Assembly (NCBI RefSeq): GCF_030450055.1
Contig: NZ_CP118480.1
Location: 3,657,501 to 3,721,500 of the forward strand
DNA from: Gallaecimonas kandeliae
Lineage (GTDB): Bacteria; Pseudomonadota; Gammaproteobacteria; Enterobacterales; Gallaecimonadaceae
DNA: 64,000 nt
Direction: 5' to 3'
Below, in pieces: positions 58,234-64,000 of this stretch. Position 1 is the first letter of the stretch; each line of letters starts with the position of its first letter. The notes below the pieces were generated by a model. That model searched no databases. It saw nothing but the letters and a program-made list of their open reading frames with translations, and was not told the origin of the DNA. The position numbers and the translations under genes were made by a program.

Positions 58234-59949
58234 TCAGTGGTGATGGTGGGGCTTGATAGCCAGGCCCTTGGGCCAGAGTTCCGCCACGAAACCCCTGGCG
58301 CCACGGCGCAGCAAGGCGGTGGCGAAGATGGCCAGCAGCGCCAAGGCGCTCAGCACCCGCCATCCGCCAGTCCCGGCCGGTACCAGGGCCGGCAGGGAGC
58401 TGCCGTTAACCCCCAACCCCTGGCTGACGCCCAGGGCCAAGGTGGCCGCCAAGGCCAGTACCACCAGCACGTAGCTCCAGGCAAAGCGCCTGCTGTGCTG
58501 GTCGGCCAGGTAGCGCAGCAGCCCCAGGTTCAATGCCGGCCCCACCAACAGCAGCGCCAGCGCCGCCCCCCAGTCGAGGCCAAAGGCCAGCAGCACCGCC
58601 ACCACAGGGGTCAGACCGGTGGCGCAGAGATGCAGCGGCAGGGCCAGGACCAATACCAGCAGCAATTGCCAGATCGGATGGGCGGCCAGGGCGTCCCAGA
58701 GCGGGTGGGGCGCCAGGGTGGCGGCCACCACCAGGCCGGTGATCACCCAGGGCGCCGTGTGGTCGATGAGGTGGCCATAGCCCATCTCGAAGGCCGAGCG
58801 CAGCGGCGCCTCGGCGTCGTGCTGGAAGCAGCTGCGCCCCGGCACCCTGGGCAAGAGCCGCACCAGCAGCCAGGCCGAAGCCAGGGCCAGCAGCAGCACC
58901 GAGAGGAAGCGCCACAGGGTCAGTTTGCCCCCCAGCAGGGCCAGGCTGGCCAGCAGGGCGTCGATGCCAAAGACGGGGGCGGCCAGCAGGAAGGCCAGGG
59001 CCATCACCGGCTGGGCGCCGTGTTGCAGCAGCTTGGGATAGACCCGGGCCGCGTCGGGCAGGCACACCGGCAACAGCAGGCCCCAGGCCATGCCGCGCCA
59101 CAGGCCTCTGTCATGTTCAACACGGCCGTGGCGCAGGGGCCGCAGCCAGTTCAGCAGCAGCGCCAGGCCGTAAGCCGCCAGCAGCCAGGGTGACAGGGTC
59201 AGCAGCAGCTGCCAGAGCCGCAGCAGGGCGGCGCCTGTCTGGCCGTGGTCATGGCCGTGCAGCTGCACCTGGAACAGGGCCGGCAGGGAAATGGCCAGCA
59301 GCACCGCCGCTCCCAAGAGGCCGCCGAGGCCCGCCGTCAGGTTGGAGCCGTGGTGATGCTGGCTGAAGGGCCTGTGCAGCACCACGTGCAGCAGGGTGCC
59401 GGCCACCAGCCCCTGGAGCCAGCCCAGCTGCTCGGCGCCGAGCTGCGGCAGCCAGCGGTAGCCGAGGAAGTAACCGATCAGGGTGCCGGCCACCACCAAC
59501 CCCAGGGCCAGGCTGGCGGCCAGGCGGCCGAACTGGGGCCGCAGCAGCCACCAGAGGGTCAGGCCCACCGGCAGCCGATGCAGCACCACCCCCAGGGCCA
59601 GCAGGGCGCCGGATTGGCCCTGGCCGCCCACCAGGGCGGTGCCGTCGGTGATGGCGTGCAACGCCAGGCCGCCGATGCCCACCAGCAGGGTCAGGTTGTG
59701 AGTGGCCTTGGCGGCGCCGCGAAAGAGGTGCTCCACCTGGCCAGGGCCCACGGCGCCGGCCAGCAGCAGCAAGAGCACCGGCCAGCCCCCTTCATGGAGG
59801 GCCTCGGGCATGACGTGGAACAGCAGCAGGCCGCCGATCACCACAAAGATGAAGTTGTCCAGCAGCACCAGCCAATGGGGCTGGCGCGACAGTTGCCGAT
59901 AGAGCAGGGGGCCGGCCAACAGGGCCAGCAGACTCAAGACCAGGAGCAT
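58234..59949 (-). CDS. ZIP-like zinc transporter domain fused to SO_0444/ArsP-type permease, His tail
   Basis: About 571-aa polytopic protein made of two transporters. Residues 1-~235 are ZIP-like: eight helices with LHAITDGTALVG and VVLHRLPVGLTLWWLL, matching ZIP helices 4 and 5. Residues ~250-565 are a duplicated permease of the ArsP/DUF318 group (PVCLPDAARVYPKLLQHGA, ALAFLLAAPVFG, then CATGLTPVVAVLLAFGLDWG), which includes Cu/Zn efflux proteins. The C-terminus ends KPHHHH, and HQHHHG-like His runs lie in a loop (SQHHHGSN, HGHDHGQ). ATG 59949 is preferred over TTG 59988. A Zur-like box lies 24-38 nt upstream. Direction of transport is unclear. Confidence 0.85.
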   Translation of the reverse strand: MLLVLSLLALLAGPLLYRQLSRQPHWLVLLDNFIFVVIGGLLLFHVMPEALHEGGWPVLLLLLAGAVGPGQVEHLFRGAAKATHNLTLLVGIGGLALHAITDGTALVGGQGQSGALLALGVVLHRLPVGLTLWWLLRPQFGRLAASLALGLVVAGTLIGYFLGYRWLPQLGAEQLGWLQGLVAGTLLHVVLHRPFSQHHHGSNLTAGLGGLLGAAVLLAISLPALFQVQLHGHDHGQTGAALLRLWQLLLTLSPWLLAAYGLALLLNWLRPLRHGRVEHDRGLWRGMAWGLLLPVCLPDAARVYPKLLQHGAQPVMALAFLLAAPVFGIDALLASLALLGGKLTLWRFLSVLLLALASAWLLVRLLPRVPGRSCFQHDAEAPLRSAFEMGYGHLIDHTAPWVITGLVVAATLAPHPLWDALAAHPIWQLLLVLVLALPLHLCATGLTPVVAVLLAFGLDWGAALALLLVGPALNLGLLRYLADQHSRRFAWSYVLVVLALAATLALGVSQGLGVNGSSLPALVPAGTGGWRVLSALALLAIFATALLRRGARGFVAELWPKGLAIKPHHHH

Positions 59950-59972
59950 GGGGATCTCGAAAGGAAAAGCGC

Positions 59973-59987
59973 TGTTATAGGATAACA
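59973..59987. promoter_or_regulatory. Candidate Zur box upstream of ZIP-permease gene
   Basis: TGTTATAGGATAACA matches the gammaproteobacterial Zur palindrome TGTTATANTATAACA at all but one non-N position. It lies 24 nt before the ATG at 59949, over the likely -10 (TATAAC/TATCCT on the - strand). Confidence 0.6.
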
Positions 59988-60005
59988 AAGCCAGGAGGTC
60001 CCTGG

Positions 60006-60896
60006 CTACGCGTCCTTCTTGGGCAGCACGGCGAAGTGGCCGTTGAACAGGGAGGCCGGCGCCGCCTGGCCCGCCTCAGTGACCAGGGCGTCCACCTTCA
60101 CCCTGGCCTTGCGGCCGGACTTGAGGGCCTCCAGGCCATGCCAGTCCTCTACCGGCTGGCTCAGCATCAACGGTGCCTGGGTCAGAGGCCGCTTGTAGCT
60201 GATCTCCCCCTTGGCCAGCACTATGTCCCCCTCCAATCCCAGGGTCTTGAGTTGCCACCAGACCCGCCCCCAGGCGGTGAGGGTGGCCAGGGCGTAGTGG
60301 CTGCCGGCAAAAAGGCTGCCGTGCAGGTTGCTGTTGGCCTGGAAATCCCCCCTGGTGAAGAGCTGTTCGCCGTTGAAGGCCGCCACCCGCAGGTCCATGA
60401 AGCGGGACAGGGGTATGGTCTGGTGCCAGGTGTCGGTCAGCTCCTTGGCCCAGGCCCGCTGGGTGCTGGCCATGGCCTTGGCCATCTTGAAATGGGGTAT
60501 GACGCCGTAGAGGGTATGGGCCGGCCCCAGCAACTGGTAACCCGCCTTCTGGTAGAAGGCCAAGGCCCCTTCCCGGGCGTTGAGTTCGACACTGTCCAGG
60601 CCCAGGCTGTCGGCCAGGGCTTCCAGGCCCGCCAATATCCTGGCCCCCAATCCCTTGCCCTGCTGCCCAGGCGCCACCGCCATATAGCGGATCTGCCCCA
60701 CGCCAGGGGCGCTCTGGTGCAGCCGGCCTGCGGCCAGGATCTGCTCGCCGTCCCTCACCATCAGGTGCCAGCTCTTAGCCTCCAGCTCGTCCTGCTCCGA
60801 GCCAGGGGGCTGCTGCCAGGGAGCCCTCAGCACCTGCCAGCGCAGGGCGAAGTAGTCGGCGAAGTCTTTGGGGGTCAAGGGGCTACAAAGCTGCAT
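60006..60896 (-). CDS. yiiD: Bifunctional GNAT acetyltransferase / hotdog thioesterase-like protein (YiiD)
   Basis: 296-aa two-domain protein. Residues 1-~150 are a GNAT fold (YFALRWQVLRAPW, IRYMAVAPGQQGKGLGARIL, ELNAREGALAFYQKAGY). Residues ~155-296 are a hotdog domain (FNGEQLFTRGDFQANSNLHGSLFAGSHYALATL). This pairing defines YiiD, which in E. coli has been linked to fatty-acid initiation (named FabY there). In E. coli it follows yihY-dtd; here it lies about 1.3 kb from dtd with dps between. Confidence 0.9.
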   Translation of the reverse strand: MQLCSPLTPKDFADYFALRWQVLRAPWQQPPGSEQDELEAKSWHLMVRDGEQILAAGRLHQSAPGVGQIRYMAVAPGQQGKGLGARILAGLEALADSLGLDSVELNAREGALAFYQKAGYQLLGPAHTLYGVIPHFKMAKAMASTQRAWAKELTDTWHQTIPLSRFMDLRVAAFNGEQLFTRGDFQANSNLHGSLFAGSHYALATLTAWGRVWWQLKTLGLEGDIVLAKGEISYKRPLTQAPLMLSQPVEDWHGLEALKSGRKARVKVDALVTEAGQAAPASLFNGHFAVLPKKDA

Positions 60897-61011
60897 GAGA
60901 TCAAGATCCTGTGGCCGAGGATGTCATTAGATAACAAGGGCGGGATGCCGGCAATTAATCGGATAAAACTATTGTTTCAAATAATTTTAAGCGTTAATCC
61001 ATTGTAACCTG

Positions 61012-61022
61012 GCTAGGCTAAG
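61012..61022 (+). promoter_or_regulatory. Possible sigma-S type -10 for dps
   Basis: GCTAGGCTAAG matches the extended sigma-S -10 pattern KCTAYRCTTAA at 8 of 11 positions, with no -35 at the usual spacing; 30 nt before the dps ATG. Confidence 0.3.
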
Positions 61023-61051
61023 CTAGGACATCTGACGACTAAGGAGGCCCC

Positions 61052-61528
61052 ATGAGCAACCACAATCTGATCGGTTTGAACCAGGAAGGGGTGACCAAGC
61101 TCACCGCCATGCTCAACCAGCTGCTGGCCAATTACCAGATCCTCTACATGAACACCCGCGGCTTCCACTGGAACGTCCGTGGCGACAACTTCTTCGAGCT
61201 GCACCTCAAGTTCGAGGAGACCTACAACGAGCTGCTGCTGAAGGTAGACGAGATAGCGGAGCGCATCCTGACCCTGGGCGAGCGTCCGCTGCACAGCTTC
61301 AGCGCCTACATAGAGCGTGCCGCCATCAACGAGGAGCGGGACGTCACCGACGGCAAGAAAGGGGTGGGCCACCTGCTGGATTCCTACCAGGCCCTGATCG
61401 CCCAGCAGCGCCAGATCCTGGCCCTGGCCGGCGAAATAGGCGACGAAGGCACCGCCTCCCTGATGAGCGACTACATCAAGGCGCAGGAAAAGACCGTCTG
61501 GATGCTGGGCGCCTACCTTAACAAGTAA
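61052..61528 (+). CDS. dps: Dps family DNA-binding ferritin-like protein
   Basis: 158-aa dodecameric mini-ferritin that oxidises and stores iron with peroxide and may shield DNA. The ferroxidase motif HWNVRGDNFFELHLKFEETY is intact; DEIAERILTLGERPLHS follows. The N-terminus is short and uncharged, so direct DNA binding is doubtful. AAGGAGG precedes the ATG by 5 nt, a strong ribosome-binding site. Confidence 0.96.
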   Translation: MSNHNLIGLNQEGVTKLTAMLNQLLANYQILYMNTRGFHWNVRGDNFFELHLKFEETYNELLLKVDEIAERILTLGERPLHSFSAYIERAAINEERDVTDGKKGVGHLLDSYQALIAQQRQILALAGEIGDEGTASLMSDYIKAQEKTVWMLGAYLNK

Positions 61529-61549
61529 AGGCTGCTTCGCTAGGCTAAG

Positions 61550-61575
61550 AAGCCACCCATCAGGGTGGCTTTTTC
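61550..61575 (+). terminator. Terminator after dps
   Basis: Perfect stem AAGCCACCC / GGGTGGCTT, loop ATCA, then TTT. Confidence 0.85.
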
Positions 61576-61590
61576 ATGGACGGAGGAAAA

Positions 61591-62073
61591 ATGCACCTCA
61601 GACAGGCAACCCCCGCCGACGCCGCGGCCATCTGGGAACTGCGCCGGCTATCCTTGCTGGCCGGCTGCCGCGGCTTCTACCCCGATGACCTGCTCGAGGC
61701 CTGGGCCGGCGGCCCCATGCCGGCCGACTTTGCCCAGCATATCCGCGGCCATTGGTACCTCATCGAAGAGGGGCAGCAGTTGCTGGCCAGCGGCACTGTG
61801 AACCTGGATTCGGGCCGGCTGGACGGCCTGCTGGTGCATCCGGAGGCTTTTCGCCAGGGCCTCGGCAAATGGATGATGGCCCACTTGGAGCTGCTGGCCC
61901 GCCAGCATGGCTTGGACAGCCTGAGCCTGGACGCCAGCCTCAACGCCGTTCCCTTCTACAGCGCCTTGGGGTTCGAGGGCGGCGAAACGGGGTTTTACCA
62001 GTCTCCCAGGGGCATGACGCTGGCCTGCATGCCGATGCGTAAATCCCTGGTCGATACCGCGCCACAGGGGTAA
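61591..62073 (+). CDS. GNAT family N-acetyltransferase
   Basis: 160-aa acyltransferase fold: HLRQATPADAAAIWELRRLSL at the start, LDGLLVHPEAFRQGLGKWMMAHLE (acetyl-CoA pyrophosphate loop RQGLGK) and LSLDASLNAVPFYSALGF. ATG 61591 follows GGAGG by 5 nt. The target is unknown. It is read just after the dps terminator. Confidence 0.88.
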   Translation: MHLRQATPADAAAIWELRRLSLLAGCRGFYPDDLLEAWAGGPMPADFAQHIRGHWYLIEEGQQLLASGTVNLDSGRLDGLLVHPEAFRQGLGKWMMAHLELLARQHGLDSLSLDASLNAVPFYSALGFEGGETGFYQSPRGMTLACMPMRKSLVDTAPQG

Positions 62074-62082
62074 ATCAGGAAA

Positions 62083-62164
62083 GGTGAAGCCCAAAAGCCA
62101 GGCGCTGCCTGGCTGCGGCTGAACGCGAGCCTCTGGACGGGCGAGCCGGGCGCGCCGCCAGGGA
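62083..62164 (+). repeat. Structured intergenic repeat, copy B
   Basis: 82 nt between the GNAT gene and dtd, aligning with 48643-48726 in inverse orientation. Its hairpin AGCCAGGC / GCCTGGCT (62096-62114) has G-C where copy A has A-T in the same stem position, a compensatory change. Confidence 0.8.
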
Positions 62165-62184
62165 GGGCTCCCAGCTCCCGGCTT

Positions 62185-62622
62185 TTAGACGTTAAGCCAA
62201 AAGGTCACAGGCCCGTCGTTGCAGAGGCTGACCTGCATGTCGGCGCCGAAGCGGCCCGTCTCGACCCCCAGCCCCAGCTCCCGGCAGCATTGGCAGAAGA
62301 GTTCATAGAGGCGCTCGCCCTCGGCCGGCACTGCGGCGCTGGAGAAGCTGGGCCTGTTGCCGCTGTTGGTGTCGGCGGCCAGGGTGAACTGGCTGACCAC
62401 CAAGAGGGCGCCGCCGGCCTGGCTGACGTTGAGGTTCATCTTGCCCTGGTCGTCCTCGAACACCCTGTACTTGCAGACCTTCTCGGCCAGGCGGCGGGCC
62501 TTGGCGTCGTCGTCGCCCTTCTCCACCCCCAGCAGCACCAGCAAGCCCCTGTCGATGGCGCCCTGGGTGCGACCCTCTATATCCACCCTGGCCTGGCTGA
62601 CCCTCTGGATCAGCCCTATCAC
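62185..62622 (-). CDS. dtd: D-aminoacyl-tRNA deacylase
   Basis: 145-aa proofreading enzyme that removes D-amino acids and glycine from mischarged tRNA, the same length as E. coli Dtd. The active-site motif [17 protein letters not shown] and the C-terminal Gly-cisPro segment [11 protein letters not shown] are intact. It overlaps the prolyl aminopeptidase gene by 4 nt. Confidence 0.98.
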   Translation of the reverse strand: MIGLIQRVSQARVDIEGRTQGAIDRGLLVLLGVEKGDDDAKARRLAEKVCKYRVFEDDQGKMNLNVSQAGGALLVVSQFTLAADTNSGNRPSFSSAAVPAEGERLYELFCQCCRELGLGVETGRFGADMQVSLCNDGPVTFWLNV

Positions 62623-63572
62623 TTGAGCTTCTCCCAGACCCAGTCCAGGGCCTTGATCAAGCCGTCGGTGATGCCGGGCTCCATGGCGCTGTGACCGGCG
62701 GCCGGCACTATCCAGAGCTGGGCGTCAGGCAGCTTGGCGGCCAGGCTGGTGGCGTTCTCCAGCTTGCAGACCATGTCGTAACGGCCGTGGACCAGGACTG
62801 TGGGAATGCCGGCCAGCTTGTGGGCGTCCAGCAGCAGCTGGTCTTCGTCCAGGAAGCAGCGGTGCACGAAGTAGTGGCACTCCATGCGCCCCACGGCCAG
62901 GGCCAGGCTGGGATCCGTGTAGATCTCGTCGACGCGGGCCGGCGGCACCAGGTTGACCATGCGCCCTTCCCAGAGGGTCCAGGCCTTGGCCGCCTGCATC
63001 CGCTCCAGCTCGTTGTCCGAGGTCAGCAGCGCATAGTAGCGGGCCAAGAGATCATGGGCTTCGCCTCCCAGAGGCTCGAGGAAGTCCCGGTAGTGGTCGG
63101 GGTAGACCTGGGCGCTGCCGCCGTCTGGTGCCGTCATCCAATGGATGTCCTCGTCCCTGGCCAGGAAGATGCCGCGCAGCACCAGGGCCTTGACCCGCTG
63201 GGGATGGGTCTCGGCATAGGCCAAGGCCAGGGTGGAGCCCCAGGAGCCGCCGAACACCAGCCAGCTGTCGATGCCGAGGTTGGCGCGGATCAGTTCGATA
63301 TCGGCCACCAGGTTCTGGGTGTTGTTGCCTTCCAGGCTGGCGTGGGGCCGGGAGCGGCCGGCGCCCCGCTGGTCGAAGAGGATCACCCGGTAGCGGGCCG
63401 GGTCGAAGAAGCGGCGCATGGTCTCGTTGCAACCCGCGCCGGGGCCGCCGTGCAGCACCACCACCGGCAGCCCCTGGGGGTTGCCCACTTCTTCCACGTA
63501 GAGTTCATGGCCGTCCCCCACCGGCAGCCACTGCTGCCAGTTGGGGGTTATCTCAGGCAACAGTGTCCGCAT
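62619..63572 (-). CDS. pip: Proline iminopeptidase (prolyl aminopeptidase)
   Basis: 317-aa alpha/beta hydrolase of peptidase family S33 that removes N-terminal proline. [21 protein letters not shown] forms the oxyanion region; the nucleophile Ser is in [15 protein letters not shown], the acid Asp in [10 protein letters not shown] and the His in [10 protein letters not shown]. The gene is inserted between yihY (20-nt overlap) and dtd (4-nt overlap), which are adjacent in E. coli. Confidence 0.96.
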   Translation of the reverse strand: MRTLLPEITPNWQQWLPVGDGHELYVEEVGNPQGLPVVVLHGGPGAGCNETMRRFFDPARYRVILFDQRGAGRSRPHASLEGNNTQNLVADIELIRANLGIDSWLVFGGSWGSTLALAYAETHPQRVKALVLRGIFLARDEDIHWMTAPDGGSAQVYPDHYRDFLEPLGGEAHDLLARYYALLTSDNELERMQAAKAWTLWEGRMVNLVPPARVDEIYTDPSLALAVGRMECHYFVHRCFLDEDQLLLDAHKLAGIPTVLVHGRYDMVCKLENATSLAAKLPDAQLWIVPAAGHSAMEPGITDGLIKALDWVWEKLK

Positions 63573-64000
63573 CGTCGCTCTCCTCTTCCTGCAGGTTCTC
63601 GTCGCACTCGGTGAGGTAGGCGGTCAACTCCGCCCCCAGCAGCACGATCAGCCAGCAGAGGTAAATCCAGAAAAATAAAATGGGTATGGCCGCCAGGGTG
63701 CCGTAGATCAGCTGGTAGGACGGCACCTGGGCCACGTAGAAGGCGAAGGCCCGCTTGGAAAACTCGAACAGCACCGCCGCCAGCACGGCGCCGCCCACGG
63801 CGTGGCGCACCTTGACCCTCTTGTTGGGCACCAACAGGTAGAGCACCATGAAGGCGGCCCAGGAGGCCAGGAAAGGCGCCAGGCGGATAAGGGAGGTGCG
63901 CACCCCGGACAGGGCCCCTTGCTGGAACACCTCCATGCCCACCACATAGGAGGTGATGGCCAGGGAAGCCCCCATCAGCAGCGGCCCCAGGGTCAGTACC
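63553..64000 (-). CDS. yihY: YihY/BrkB family membrane protein, N-terminus outside the window
   Basis: The last ~148 residues of a YihY/virulence-factor BrkB protein; the frame is open to the window edge (GPLLMGASLAITSYV continues upstream). Several membrane helices are visible with FWIYLCWLIVLLGAELTAYL, the family's conserved C-terminal signature, then an acidic tail. Once called RNase BN in error; function unknown. First gene of yihY-pip-dtd on the - strand. Confidence 0.93.
   Translation of the reverse strand, partial: VLTLGPLLMGASLAITSYVVGMEVFQQGALSGVRTSLIRLAPFLASWAAFMVLYLLVPNKRVKVRHAVGGAVLAAVLFEFSKRAFAFYVAQVPSYQLIYGTLAAIPILFFWIYLCWLIVLLGAELTAYLTECDENLQEEESDDADTVA

Overview
The window is a compact, GC-rich chromosomal segment from a gammaproteobacterium. 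Gene content and order (rhlB-gppA / trxA-rho, ubiE-ubiJ-ubiB-tatABC-tatD-hemB, ubiD-fre, hemCD(X)Y divergent from cyaA, cyaY-lptM-lysA-dapF-DUF484-xerC-yigB-uvrD, yihY-dtd) point to an Alteromonadales-like or Gallaecimonas-like bacterium. That lineage guess is an inference from recalled synteny, not a measured placement. I see no rRNA, tRNA, CRISPR, prophage or insertion sequence. Almost all of the DNA is coding, and most gene ends carry clear hairpin-plus-T terminators.

Layout. 1-6.7 kb: an alpha-2-macroglobulin (5' end outside the window) with its partner penicillin-binding protein 1C. 6.8-9.0 kb: a large lipoprotein of unknown role. 9.1-15.8 kb: ubiquinone genes (ubiE, ubiJ, ubiB), Tat export (tatA, tatB, tatC), a small exported protein, tatD and hemB. 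15.9-18.5 kb: a three-gene glycolipid cassette (GT2, LABN membrane protein, ArnT-like transferase). 18.6-23.4 kb: an XRE regulator, a small exported protein, a PilU-type ATPase and a chemoreceptor. 23.5-28.1 kb: gppA-rhlB against trxA and rho. 28.2-34.2 kb: Lrp/LysE pair, ubiD-fre, and MFS and AEC transporters. 34.3-38.5 kb: hemY, a single hemD-hemX reading frame, hemC and a DUF2914 protein, facing cyaA. 41-48.6 kb: cyaY to uvrD. 48.8-64 kb: a lipoprotein, rarD, tag, a GH18 chitinase, a C15-peptidase homologue, argS, a YeeZ-like protein, an SRPBCC protein, a ZIP-permease fusion, a YiiD-like enzyme, dps, a GNAT, dtd, a prolyl aminopeptidase and part of yihY.

Most striking features. (1) Downstream of cyaY lie three exact-period 190-bp tandem units. 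Each is a copy of the last 50 codons of cyaY plus an identical 34-nt hairpin, and 8 of the 9 substitutions across the copies are synonymous. (2) An 82-84-bp structured intergenic repeat occurs twice, in opposite orientations, with compensatory base changes in a hairpin stem. (3) A ZIP-like domain is fused to a heavy-metal permease with a His tail, behind a near-perfect Zur-type palindrome. (4) hemD and hemX form one open frame. (5) The chitinase has a NagR-like operator. (6) A C15 peptidase homologue has Ser in place of the catalytic Cys. (7) A CRP-like site overlaps the cyaA promoter.

The genes mainly serve respiration and cofactors (ubiquinone, heme), envelope export and repair, DNA and RNA housekeeping, diaminopimelate/lysine synthesis, and chitin use.
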